Shown here: one piece after another, positions 7,686 to 15,599 of the stretch
Position numbering within the stretch: the first letter of the stretch is position 1
How the letters are laid out: every line of letters starts with the position of its first letter
DNA from: a bacterium
GTDB taxonomy: Bacteria; Fidelibacterota; Marinisomatia; Marinisomatales; JAHJCW01
NCBI GenBank assembly: GCA_018812885.1
Contig: JAHJCW010000237.1
Coordinates: 1-15,599, forward strand
Direction: 5' to 3'
Length of the DNA: 15,599 bases
Program-made: the position numbers and the translations under genes
Notes under the pieces: generated by a model
Seen by the model: the letters and a program-made list of their open reading frames with translations, nothing else
What the model was told of the DNA's origin: nothing
Databases searched by the model: none

Positions 7686-8741
7686 TTGGAGATTTATGAT
7701 TTATTGTCATACATGGGGGAGGTAAATGCCTCGGACCTCCATTTAAGTCCGAACTCTCCTCCAATTTATCGTATTGATGGGGAAATGATTAAAACCAAGC
7801 AAACTCCTTTATTACCGGATGATGTTCATCTTTTGGTTTTTGATATAATGAGCGAAGATCATCGAAAGCGATACGAAGAAGAATTGGAAATCGATTTCTC
7901 AGCAGAATTTCACGGAATTGGAAGATTCCGCGTTAATGTTTTCCGTAGTTATTTTGGTGATGCAGTTGTATTTCGCGCAATAAATGACTATAATTATACA
8001 TTTGAAGAATTAGGATTACCTCAAGTACTAAAAAAACTTTCTTTACAAGATCAGGGACTTATTTTAATCACAGGCCCAACTGGTTGCGGTAAAACAACAA
8101 CATTAAATACAGTTATAGAATATATAAATAGTAGTAAGCAAAAGCATATCATTACTATTGAAGATCCTGTTGAGTATATACATAAGAGTAAAAAATCGTT
8201 AGTAACGCATCGCGAAATTGGAGTTAATACTCACTCATTCGCCAACGCTCTGCGAAGTGCCTTGCGAGAAGATCCTGATGTCATCGTAGTAGGAGAGATG
8301 CGTGACATGGAAACTACTGCGTTAGCTATTAGCGCTGCCGAAACAGGTCATCTTGTGTTTGGGACCTTACATACCATGGATGCTCCTCACACAATCGATA
8401 GAATAATTGATCAGTTTCCTCCGATTCAGCAAAATCAAATTCGATTGATGGCGAGTGAGTCTATAATCGGCGTGATGACCCAACGTCTATTAAAGCGGAA
8501 AACCGGAGGACGTGTTGCCGCATTTGAAATATTAATCGGAATTCCGGCTGTCTCAAATTTAATTCGGGAAGGCAAAACCTATCAATTGCCATCAGTTATT
8601 CAGACACATAGTAAAATCGGTATGATATCAATGCAACAATCGATAGAGCAATTATACAATCATTCTCTAATCACGAAAGAAGAAATGATGCGTGTTGAAA
8701 AAGAAAGTGATAGACTAATTGAAAGTATTAGTGGAGATTAG
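7686..8741 (+). CDS. pilT: Pilus retraction ATPase PilT
   Basis: The 351-residue protein is a hexameric cytoplasmic ATPase that powers pilus retraction. It starts with the PilT N-domain pattern VNASDLHLSPNSPPIYRIDG. Motifs are complete: Walker A GPTGCGKTT (130-138), Asp box ITIEDPVEY (157-165), Walker B VIVVGEMRD (199-207, Glu204) and His box GHLVFGTLHT (221-230). The PilT signature AIRNLIRE appears as AVSNLIREGK near residue 290. Start is TTG with a good RBS. It lacks the GspE zinc finger and N-terminal MshEN domain, which separates it from the extension ATPase. pilU follows after 5 bases. Confidence 0.93.
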   Translation: MEIYDLLSYMGEVNASDLHLSPNSPPIYRIDGEMIKTKQTPLLPDDVHLLVFDIMSEDHRKRYEEELEIDFSAEFHGIGRFRVNVFRSYFGDAVVFRAINDYNYTFEELGLPQVLKKLSLQDQGLILITGPTGCGKTTTLNTVIEYINSSKQKHIITIEDPVEYIHKSKKSLVTHREIGVNTHSFANALRSALREDPDVIVVGEMRDMETTALAISAAETGHLVFGTLHTMDAPHTIDRIIDQFPPIQQNQIRLMASESIIGVMTQRLLKRKTGGRVAAFEILIGIPAVSNLIREGKTYQLPSVIQTHSKIGMISMQQSIEQLYNHSLITKEEMMRVEKESDRLIESISGD

Positions 8742-8746
8742 ACGCT

Positions 8747-9853
8747 ATGTATAATATTGAGACGCTATTAAAATTAATGATTGAATCAAAAGCTAATGAT
8801 TTATTTATTAGTCTTGGATCGTACCCTGTATTAAAAATTGGAAGTGATATTGTTAGATTGAAAGAGGAAAAAGTATCTATTGAGATGTTACATGATTTCC
8901 GAAAAAGTTTTCTAACAAGTGAACAGGAACAGATTTTCCTTAAAGAAAAAGAATTAGATTTTGCTTATAGTTTTCCCGGCGTTGGTCGTTTTAGGGTAAA
9001 TTATTTTTTACAGCGCGGTTCGGATGCTATGGTGGTTCATCATATTCCAACAGCAATAAAAACTCCGGATGAATTAGGGCTTCCTCAAATTTTGAGCAAG
9101 ATTGTACTGGAAGATCGTGGTTTGGTCTTAATAGTCGGATCAGCAGGATCGGGCAAGTCAACAACTTTAGCGGCATTAATAGATCATCGCAATCAGAATA
9201 AAACAGGACATATTTTAACACTGGAAGACCCGATTGAATTTTTACATCAGCATAAAAAATCTATCGTTAATCAAAGAGAAATTGGACAAGATTCATTTTC
9301 CTTTGAAAGAGCATTAAAAAGTGCACTTAGGGAAAATCCATCCGCTTTGCTTATGGGTGAAATCCGCGATATGGAAACTATCGCTACTGCGGTTAATTTC
9401 GCAGAAACGGGACATTTAGTATTAAGTACTATGCATGCAACCAATACACAATTAGCAGTAGAAAGAATTTTTAATATTTACGGACCTGATTTACAAAAAA
9501 CGGCACGTGATCAATTAAGTGAAAATATTAATGCAATTATTGCTCAAAGATTAGTACCAACGAAAGAAAAAAAATTAATTCCTGCAGTAGAGATATTACT
9601 TCCATCATCACGGGTAAAAGATTTAATCAAAAAAGGAGAAATTCATTTATTACCGCGCGCACTCGAGTTTTCTAGAGCCGAAGGAATGCAAACATTTGAC
9701 CAATGTTTATTGCAGTTATATAAGGATGGTATTATAACGCCGGAGACTGCTATTAATTTTTCAGATCATAAAACTGATATAACAATGAAAATTAAGGCTG
9801 AAGGTTGGAATAAAACAAATCATGCCATACAATTAGATATCGAGGAATTGTAA
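8747..9853 (+). CDS. pilU: PilU-like retraction ATPase paralogue
   Basis: This 368-residue PilT-family ATPase matches PilU better than PilT: LIDHRNQNKTGHI, FLHQHKKSIVNQREIG, and the C-terminal GMQTFDQCLLQLYKDG and TDITMKIK segments. Walker A is GSAGSGKS (131-138). The catalytic Glu205 is kept in LLMGEIRD, but the usual D-P-D-V before it reads N-P-S-A. His box is GHLVLSTMH (222-230). PilU works with PilT and usually cannot retract pili alone. GGAG at 8734-8737 gives a good RBS 9 bases before ATG. About 20 extra residues follow the usual PilU end. Confidence 0.88.
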   Translation: MYNIETLLKLMIESKANDLFISLGSYPVLKIGSDIVRLKEEKVSIEMLHDFRKSFLTSEQEQIFLKEKELDFAYSFPGVGRFRVNYFLQRGSDAMVVHHIPTAIKTPDELGLPQILSKIVLEDRGLVLIVGSAGSGKSTTLAALIDHRNQNKTGHILTLEDPIEFLHQHKKSIVNQREIGQDSFSFERALKSALRENPSALLMGEIRDMETIATAVNFAETGHLVLSTMHATNTQLAVERIFNIYGPDLQKTARDQLSENINAIIAQRLVPTKEKKLIPAVEILLPSSRVKDLIKKGEIHLLPRALEFSRAEGMQTFDQCLLQLYKDGIITPETAINFSDHKTDITMKIKAEGWNKTNHAIQLDIEEL

Positions 9854-9861
9854 AAAGAGAT

Positions 9862-10236
9862 ATGACAAGTAAAATACTAATAATTACTGACGGTAAGAAA
9901 TCTAGCATAGATTCAATATATCAATATCTTACTGAGCATGGTTACGAGGTTCTTGTCGCTTACGATGCCATCAATGGATTTAACGCAGCGAGGAACAAGA
10001 AACCTGATTTAATATTAATTAATGCAGTGTTATCAGGTTCTAACGGCTATCAAATATGTAGTTTATTAAAATTTGATATCAAGTATGAGGATATTGTAGT
10101 GGTAATCTTATCTGATGGCGATGGACCTAAATATCGACAGTTAGCAGATAATAGTGGAGCAGATGGAATATTAGTTAAACCGATAGATATAAATGAGCTT
10201 ATGGGTATAGTAAGATCAGTAAATTTAAAAGTATGA
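9862..10236 (+). CDS. Single-domain response receiver with Asn at the phosphoacceptor
   Basis: The 124-residue product is a CheY-like receiver domain with no output domain. The normal beta3 motif with the phosphoacceptor Asp reads DLILINAVLSGSNGY, placing Asn at residue 54. In the N-terminal acid pair only Asp10 remains and Thr9 replaces the other. Ser84 and Lys106 (ILVKP) are retained. It is therefore probably not phosphorylated in the usual way, and may act as a fixed-state or pseudo-receiver adaptor. Its place between pilU and pilD suggests a role in pilus motor control, similar to PilG/PilH position effects, but that is inference. Its stop overlaps pilD by 4 bases. Confidence 0.85.
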   Translation: MTSKILIITDGKKSSIDSIYQYLTEHGYEVLVAYDAINGFNAARNKKPDLILINAVLSGSNGYQICSLLKFDIKYEDIVVVILSDGDGPKYRQLADNSGADGILVKPIDINELMGIVRSVNLKV

Positions 10237-10997
10237 TGATAGAAATATTATTAATAATACTTGGACTGGCTATTGGAAGCTTTTTAAATGTGTGCATTTA
10301 TCGTTTACCTAAGCATGTGTCTATTTCCAAGCCTCGTTCTCATTGTCTTAAATGCGATAATCAATTAAAACCTTGGGAAAATATCCCAGTTCTCAGTTAT
10401 ATATTTTTACGAGGTAAGTGTTCAAATTGCCATACACCTATTTCATTGAGATATCCATTCATAGAAATTTTAACTTCAATTATATTTTTACTTTTATATT
10501 ATTATTATGGATTGACAATTCAGACGTTATTATTATGTGTTTTATTCAGCATTGTGATAGTAATTACCTTTATTGATGTTGACACTCAATTAATTTCAAA
10601 CGAATTATTAATATTTGGACTGATACCGGTCTCCATTTACATTGTTCTACCGGGATTAAGTAATATTGGGACAAATTTATTAGGGGCAATAGGTTTAAGC
10701 GGATTATTTTTTTTGATTGGATATTTTGGTAAAATATTATACAAAGAGGATAGTATGGGCATGGGGGATATTAAATATGCATTTGTTATCGGATTGTTGT
10801 TAGGTTGGAAAAGTGGTATTTTAGCTTTTGGAATTTCTTTTTTATCAGCTGCTATTATTATTTTTATTTATTCAATAACAAAAAATTTGAAACCTAGACA
10901 AAAAATTCCATTTGGTCCTTTTATGAGCATTGGATTACTAATAGCTTTAATCTGGGGTGAAAAAATAATTGAATGGTATTTACTGTTTTATAAATAG
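10233..10997 (+). CDS. pilD: Prepilin peptidase and N-methyltransferase PilD
   Basis: The 254-residue polytopic membrane enzyme cleaves the leader from prepilins after Gly and methylates the new N-terminus. It opens with the family pattern GLAIGSFLNVCIYRLP. Two CxxC pairs (Cys38/41 and Cys63/66) form the zinc-binding cytoplasmic loop. Catalytic aspartates lie in ITFIDVDTQL (Asp115/117) and GMGD (Asp179). About eight hydrophobic segments follow. The first ATG overlaps the receiver stop by 4 bases; a second ATG at 10236 is possible. The likely substrate prepilin gene starts at 15353 in the same operon. Confidence 0.93.
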   Translation: MMIEILLIILGLAIGSFLNVCIYRLPKHVSISKPRSHCLKCDNQLKPWENIPVLSYIFLRGKCSNCHTPISLRYPFIEILTSIIFLLLYYYYGLTIQTLLLCVLFSIVIVITFIDVDTQLISNELLIFGLIPVSIYIVLPGLSNIGTNLLGAIGLSGLFFLIGYFGKILYKEDSMGMGDIKYAFVIGLLLGWKSGILAFGISFLSAAIIIFIYSITKNLKPRQKIPFGPFMSIGLLIALIWGEKIIEWYLLFYK

Positions 10998-11013
10998 AAA
11001 TTAATCATGAACT

Positions 11014-12681
11014 ATGGTAACTGAAAGAAAAAAAATAGGTCAGCTCTTCATTGAAGCTGGGAAAATAGATGAGACCAAACTTGAAGAAGCGTTGTTGTAC
11101 AAAAAACAACATAATGTTTATCTTGGAGCTGCATTAATAGCGTTAAAAATGGTTACCGATGATGATGTTATTAGAGTAGTAAGCAATCAACTTAGAATAC
11201 CATGGGTAGATCCATTAACATTTAAAATTAAGAAAGAAACATTAAATCTAATTAGCGAAGAAACTGCCAAGCGACTAAATGTTATCCCATTATTTCACTT
11301 AGAAAATGAACTTACGGTAGCATGCTCAGATCAAAATAATGTACAGATTGTTGATGAATTAGCCGAAGAAACGGTAATGGAAATCAATATAGTTTTAGCA
11401 ACAGACCGTAACATACATCAGGCAATTGAATTGCACCATCGAATTGAAAATATAGATGAATTAGCCGAATCAATTTCAGAAAAACCCCAATCAAATAAAG
11501 CAGGACCATCGCAAGAAATTGCAGTGGATGTTGAAATTATTGAAGCAGTAAACATGCTGATGGAATCTTCCATAAGTATGGGTGCTAGTGATATTCATAT
11601 CGATCCCCGTGAAAAGGATGTTCGTGTAAGATTCAGGGTTGATGGCGTGTTAAGTGAATATTTTACTCTACCGATTGAATCATTATCACCAATGATTTCT
11701 CGGATCAAAATTTTATCCGGGATGGATATAGCTGAAACACGACGTCCTCAAGATGGACGATTTCGTTATAAATTTGAAGATAATGTAGCTGATATACGGG
11801 CGGCCTCTTTCCCAACTCCGACAGGTGAAAAAATGGTTATGCGTATTTTGGATATTTCCAAAGGTCAAATTACTTTAGGAAAATTAGGATTCTCTGATAA
11901 TATGTATAAGAATTGGCATAGCATCGTAAAAGCACCGCATGGTTTAGTATTAGTTACAGGTCCTACAGGATCAGGTAAATCAACAACTTTATATGCAACA
12001 CTAGGTGAAATCAATTCAGTTGAAGTAAATATATTAACTGTTGAAGATCCTATTGAATATCAGTTAAATAACATTAACCAAAGTCAAATTAATGAAAAAG
12101 CCGGCGTAACATTTTCAGCTGCCTTGCGAGCGATGCTTCGTTTAGATCCGGATATTATAATGGTTGGTGAGATGAGAGATCGTGAAACCATTGAATTAGC
12201 AATCCGTGCCGCATTAACCGGACATATCGTATTCAGTACCCTTCATACGAATGATGCATCCTCAGCTTATACAAGAATTTTGAATATGGGGGTGGATGCA
12301 TTTTTAATAAGTTCGACGGTTCGAGCAATTTTGGCACAAAGATTAATTCGTCGACTTTGCCCAAAATGTAAAAAGGCAGTAAAGCCAACTGCGATATTAA
12401 AGAAGCAATTACAATTACCGGATGATTACAAGGGTAATTTATTTAAACCTGTGGGATGTGTTGCTTGTCGTGACAGTGGATACGCAGGTCGAGCCGGTGT
12501 GTATGAATTATTAATTCCAAACGATGAAATATCTGACTTAGTTAATAAACATGCTACCTCGAGGGAAATTGAAAAAGTGGCACGAAAAAATGGAATGATT
12601 ACTTTAAATGAGTCAGCCCGACAATATGTTTTGGATGGGACTACTTCTATAGAAGAAATGATGAGGATTTCATTAATTTAG
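11014..12681 (+). CDS. pilB: Pilus extension ATPase PilB (GspE/MshE family)
   Basis: The 555-residue cytoplasmic ATPase drives pilus assembly. Residues 5-140 form an MshEN/N1E domain (IGQLFIEAGKID and LNVIPLFHLENELTVA). The ATPase core has Walker A GPTGSGKS (316-323), Asp box TVEDPIEY (342-349), Walker B IIMVGEMRD (381-389, Glu386) and His box GHIVFSTLHT (403-412). A zinc-binding four-Cys module (Cys449, 452, 482, 485) marks it as a GspE/PilB rather than a PilT. MshEN domains in some relatives bind cyclic di-GMP; whether this one does cannot be judged here. No clear RBS is seen before ATG 11014. The MshEN domain places it near MshE as well as PilB. Confidence 0.93.
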   Translation: MVTERKKIGQLFIEAGKIDETKLEEALLYKKQHNVYLGAALIALKMVTDDDVIRVVSNQLRIPWVDPLTFKIKKETLNLISEETAKRLNVIPLFHLENELTVACSDQNNVQIVDELAEETVMEINIVLATDRNIHQAIELHHRIENIDELAESISEKPQSNKAGPSQEIAVDVEIIEAVNMLMESSISMGASDIHIDPREKDVRVRFRVDGVLSEYFTLPIESLSPMISRIKILSGMDIAETRRPQDGRFRYKFEDNVADIRAASFPTPTGEKMVMRILDISKGQITLGKLGFSDNMYKNWHSIVKAPHGLVLVTGPTGSGKSTTLYATLGEINSVEVNILTVEDPIEYQLNNINQSQINEKAGVTFSAALRAMLRLDPDIIMVGEMRDRETIELAIRAALTGHIVFSTLHTNDASSAYTRILNMGVDAFLISSTVRAILAQRLIRRLCPKCKKAVKPTAILKKQLQLPDDYKGNLFKPVGCVACRDSGYAGRAGVYELLIPNDEISDLVNKHATSREIEKVARKNGMITLNESARQYVLDGTTSIEEMMRISLI

Positions 12682-12691
12682 GAATGATTCT

Positions 12692-13792
12692 ATGAAATAT
12701 ATTTTTGGAATAACAACAGATCGATCAGTAGAATACAAAGCTTTTGTATCAAATATTAGTGAGTTATTATCGGATCGTTCAAATAAAGTTAAACAGGCAC
12801 ATACTCCTAATTCTGTTTTATCCTATTTAGCTATTGATAATCATGATGCAATTTTTATTGATTGGGCAATATTGAAAGGAGAATTTGATACATTTCTAAA
12901 ACAGTTAAGAAAGTTAAATAAAATTATACCGTTAATTATTATTAGTAGCGATACCGAAATAGACCGTGAAATATTTATCTCTTGTATGTCACTGTTTAGA
13001 GTAATCCCCTTTTCAAAAGCAACTGAAATTATTCCAAAAATACAAAATAATATATCACAATATTATAAGTTAATAAAAGAACTGTCTCCTAATGCCAAAG
13101 AATATGTGAACCCCAATGGATTCAACTCACTTGTTGGTAATTCCAAGGCAATGTTACAAGTATTTCGGCAGTTATCAAGAGTAGCCCAAACTGATTTCAC
13201 TACTCTAGTTCTTGGTGCTAGTGGTAGTGGTAAGGAGTTGGTCGCCAACACAATCCATGATTTAAGTCTCAGAAATAAACAGAATATGGTATCACTTAAT
13301 TGTGCGGCAATTCCATCAACTTTACAGGAGAGTGAATTATTCGGTTATGAAAAAGGTGCTTTTACTGGGGCAGACAACGCAAAAGAGGGAAAATTTGAAT
13401 TAGCAAATAATAGCACACTATTTTTAGATGAAATTGGAGATATGCCGCTTGATCTGCAAGCAAAGCTATTAAGAGTATTAGAAGATAGGACATTTACACG
13501 CGTAGGTGGTGTTAAAGAAAAGAAGATCGATGTTCGCTATATTGCTGCAACAAATCGCAATTTACAGGATATGTTAAAGGATAAAAGTTTTAGATCTGAT
13601 TTATTTTATAGACTAAATGTTATCCCGATTGAACTGCCATCATTAGTAGATAGAGAGGATGATATTGTGCTGTTGTGTCTTAATCTATTTGGTAAAATGT
13701 TAGAAAAGAGTTCACTGCCTATTAAATCTATATCATGGGAATTAATTAATGCCTTGAGGCAAATGCCTTTAAGGGGATTATTAGAGAATTAG
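12692..13792 (+). CDS. Sigma-54 enhancer-binding regulator, N-terminal part (frameshifted)
   Basis: This is an NtrC-type regulator truncated by a frameshift. Residues 1-120 are a divergent receiver domain: Asp57 is in the phosphoacceptor position (AIFIDWAI), but the usual Lys after beta5 is missing (RVIPFS). The sigma-54 interaction domain (about 145-357) has Walker A GASGSGKE (175-182), GAFTGA (222-227, sigma-54 contact), Walker B TLFLDEIGDM (242-251), sensor AATNRNL and the arginine-finger region RSDLFYRLNV. The frame ends at TAG 13790, within the motif that should read GIIRELEN. The DNA-binding helix-turn-helix lies in the other frame downstream. AGGA (12680-12683) supports ATG 12692. PilR is a likely analogue by position. 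Confidence 0.8.
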   Translation: MKYIFGITTDRSVEYKAFVSNISELLSDRSNKVKQAHTPNSVLSYLAIDNHDAIFIDWAILKGEFDTFLKQLRKLNKIIPLIIISSDTEIDREIFISCMSLFRVIPFSKATEIIPKIQNNISQYYKLIKELSPNAKEYVNPNGFNSLVGNSKAMLQVFRQLSRVAQTDFTTLVLGASGSGKELVANTIHDLSLRNKQNMVSLNCAAIPSTLQESELFGYEKGAFTGADNAKEGKFELANNSTLFLDEIGDMPLDLQAKLLRVLEDRTFTRVGGVKEKKIDVRYIAATNRNLQDMLKDKSFRSDLFYRLNVIPIELPSLVDREDDIVLLCLNLFGKMLEKSSLPIKSISWELINALRQMPLRGLLEN

Positions 13793-14070
13793 AAAATGTT
13801 CTAACAAGAATATTATTCTATTCGTCCGGAAATACGCTTGATAAAAGTATCTTGGTTGACGTTGATATTGCATACGATACGGCTGACAATACAATCCATA
13901 GCGATGATACTACTGAAGGGAAGATTTTACCAATATGGAAAATTGAGAAAACTGCTATCGAAAATGCATTTAAGATACATCGTAGAAATTTATCTAAAGT
14001 TGCGACGGCTTTGGAAATTTCACGATCGTCCTTATATAGAAAATTGAAAAAATATGGTTTAGAGAATTAA
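13750..14070 (+). CDS. Sigma-54 regulator, C-terminal Fis-type DNA-binding part (frameshifted)
   Basis: This frame is open from 13750 and continues the preceding regulator with FKGIIRELENVLTR, the standard end of the AAA domain, then a linker and a Fis-type helix-turn-helix near the end (KVATALEISRSSLYRKLKKYGL). It is in the -1 frame relative to 12692-13792, and ends at TAA 14068-14070. Joined, the protein would have about 459 residues, normal for NtrC/PilR proteins. The lost base lies between 13750 and about 13776, most likely in the TTT run at 13768-13770 or the GGGG run at 13773-13776. The first internal start (TTG 13852) would give only the HTH part. The overlapping ORF at 13838-14047 in a third frame is not real. 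Confidence 0.75.
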   Translation, partial: CLEANAFKGIIRELENVLTRILFYSSGNTLDKSILVDVDIAYDTADNTIHSDDTTEGKILPIWKIEKTAIENAFKIHRRNLSKVATALEISRSSLYRKLKKYGLEN

Positions 14071-14130
14071 CATGTCTAAATCCGAATTTTATATTAATTC
14101 TGCAAATGGTTAAATATAAATACTCACAGA

Positions 14131-15342
14131 ATGCCACAGTATAAGTGTAAAATAATTAATGCAAGTGGAGAAATTGTAGAGGATGTTTTTGAGGCAAAAT
14201 CTGCTTTCGATTTAAAGCGCTCAGTAATTAAAAAGGATGAGTGTCCAATCTCTATTAAAAAAATCAGGCAGCCATTATTAAAAACAAAATTTATAGATAG
14301 ATTTTATAGAGTTAAACCCCAAGATCTTGAAAACTTTACTTCCCAATTAGTTGTTATGTTGAAAGCGGGTGTTCCGTTGGTAAAAAGCTTAGAAACAGTT
14401 GTACAACAGTTTGAGTCTGACACTTTAAAAAATATTGTGTTAGATATCATTGAGAAAGTAAATAAAGGTATCGTTTTCTCGAAAGCATTGAACGAATATC
14501 CGAAAGTATTTAATACGTTATATGTTAATATGGTTAAAGTCGGTGAAACCACAGGATCATTAGATGTGATTCTTGAGCATATACGAAGTTTTTTACATCA
14601 TGATATTGCTGTTAAACGCAAAATTAAATCGGCTATGCGGTATCCAATTATTGTTATGTCGGTTTTATCGTTAGCTTTTGTTGCGGCCATTGGTTTTATT
14701 ATGCCAAGATTTGCTGAGATGTTTACAAAAGCAGGAGTTACATTACCATTACCAACCAGGGCATTAATCTTTCTAAGTGTAATGATTACAAAATATTGGC
14801 TTATTACCTTTGTTGTAGTTTTAATAGTTATCTTTTCCATACGATATTATACTAACCGACCTGCGGGAGCATATCGGTTTGATGCAATAAAATTAGCAAT
14901 GCCGGTATTTAAAGATATTGTTTTACAATCTACCTTAGCGCGGTTTGCACATATTTTAGAAACACTTAGCCGAAGTGGTGTAAAAATTGTACGAGCTCTG
15001 GAGATTGTAGAGCAAACGCTTGGTAATCGTGTTATTGAAAAAGATGTGGAAAATGCGCGTGAACTAGTTATACAAGGAATTCCAATTGCAGAGGCTCTTT
15101 CGAAAAGTAAACATATTCCTAAAATGACTATAATGATGATTGGTACGGGTGAACAATCGGGAGCTTTGGATGATATGCTGCATAATATTGCCGAACAGTA
15201 TGATACTTCGGTAAAAACAAAAATTGACGGACTTGCAACGGCTATTGAGCCACTATTGACAATAGTAATAGGAGTTTTTCTATTAATATTCGCACTATCA
15301 ATTTTCTTGCCGATGTGGGGTATGATGGATGTTGTAAAATAA
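14131..15342 (+). CDS. pilC: Pilus inner-membrane platform protein PilC (GspF family)
   Basis: The 403-residue protein is the inner-membrane platform on which PilB and PilT act. It has an N-terminal small domain (residues 1-45, GEIVEDVFEAKSAFDLKR) and two T2SSF domains (about 67-190 and 269-392). The paired repeat motifs are MVKVGETTGSLDVIL and MIGTGEQSGALDDML. Transmembrane segments lie near 171-191, 220-238 and 374-394. Length is standard. No good RBS precedes ATG 14131, which is 60 bases past the regulator stop. The prepilin gene follows after 10 bases. Confidence 0.93.
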   Translation: MPQYKCKIINASGEIVEDVFEAKSAFDLKRSVIKKDECPISIKKIRQPLLKTKFIDRFYRVKPQDLENFTSQLVVMLKAGVPLVKSLETVVQQFESDTLKNIVLDIIEKVNKGIVFSKALNEYPKVFNTLYVNMVKVGETTGSLDVILEHIRSFLHHDIAVKRKIKSAMRYPIIVMSVLSLAFVAAIGFIMPRFAEMFTKAGVTLPLPTRALIFLSVMITKYWLITFVVVLIVIFSIRYYTNRPAGAYRFDAIKLAMPVFKDIVLQSTLARFAHILETLSRSGVKIVRALEIVEQTLGNRVIEKDVENARELVIQGIPIAEALSKSKHIPKMTIMMIGTGEQSGALDDMLHNIAEQYDTSVKTKIDGLATAIEPLLTIVIGVFLLIFALSIFLPMWGMMDVVK

Positions 15343-15352
15343 AAGATGACCA

Positions 15353-15599
15353 ATGTTCAATGTAAATAAAAATATTAAAAATACAAAAAATGATGGGTTT
15401 ACTTTAATTGAGCTAGTTATAGTAATATTAATTATAGGTATTATTTCCATTGTTTCTTATCCAAGATTTGCAAATACCGTGCAAAGTATGAATTTGAGAG
15501 TTGCTACTGACAAATTAGCAGATGATTTGCGATATATTAATAACTTTGCAGTAGCTAATCATCAGAATACTTGGTTTTCTATTAATATTAGTAATAATA
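15353..15599 (+). CDS. Type IV prepilin or GspH-like pseudopilin, partial
   Basis: An ATG at 15353 opens a frame that runs off the window. After a 15-residue basic leader ending in Gly15 comes the prepilin signature G-FTLIELVIVILIIGIISI, with Phe16 at +1 and Glu20 at +5. PilD should cut after Gly15. The sequence after the hydrophobic helix, DKLADDLRYINNFAV, resembles GspH/FimT minor pseudopilins more than a major pilin, though only 82 residues are visible. It begins 10 bases after pilC. Confidence 0.88.
   Translation, partial: MFNVNKNIKNTKNDGFTLIELVIVILIIGIISIVSYPRFANTVQSMNLRVATDKLADDLRYINNFAVANHQNTWFSINISNN

Noticed and set aside
13760..13792. Programmed -1 frameshift in the sigma-54 regulator
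   Set aside because: CCT TTA AGG is a poor slippery site: re-pairing after slippage would need mismatches in both P and A sites, and no strong downstream stem is evident.
14847..15353. 168-residue reverse-strand ORF
   Set aside because: It is antisense to the well-supported PilC coding sequence and has no recognisable domain.

Overview
The window is a short conserved stretch followed by a nearly complete type IV pilus (T4P) assembly operon. All supported genes lie on the + strand. The DNA is AT-rich, and a secretin, a lipoprotein and a pilus alignment subcomplex show a Gram-negative (two-membrane) bacterium. The gene mix (MSHA-like ExeA/MshM ATPase and alignment genes combined with T4aP pilT, pilU and pilD) would fit an AT-rich lineage of the Fibrobacteres-Chlorobi-Bacteroidetes neighbourhood, such as Marinimicrobia or Ignavibacteria. 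That placement is a guess; nothing in the sequence proves it.

Region 1 (1-1484): a 64-residue two-helix membrane protein, then a Mip/FkpA-like lipoprotein peptidyl-prolyl isomerase split by a one-base frameshift in the hinge between its dimerisation and catalytic domains. A 307-bp gap with a perfect 12-bp hairpin separates this from the pilus operon.

Region 2 (1485-7661): a run of overlapping genes: an ExeA/MshM-type AAA ATPase, a 763-residue PilM-PilN fusion with a long acidic N-terminal tail, PilO, a PilP/GspC-like protein and the secretin PilQ with a Gly/Met/Gln tandem repeat. These would build the channel through the outer membrane and its link to the cytoplasm.

Region 3 (7686-12681): the motor and maturation genes: PilT and PilU retraction ATPases, a receiver-domain protein whose phosphoacceptor Asp is Asn, the prepilin peptidase PilD, and the extension ATPase PilB/GspE.

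Region 4 (12692-15599): a sigma-54-type enhancer-binding regulator, frameshifted just before its DNA-binding domain, then the platform protein PilC and the start of a prepilin or GspH-like pseudopilin cut by the window end.

Together the genes encode prepilin processing (PilD), extension (PilB on PilC), retraction (PilT/PilU), alignment (PilM-N, PilO, PilP) and the outer-membrane exit (PilQ), with a local regulator and a receiver protein. The most unusual points are the PilM-PilN fusion with degenerate actin-fold motifs, the oppositely charged tails on two adjacent gene products, the pseudo-receiver, the secretin repeat, and two one-base frameshifts that may be assembly errors.
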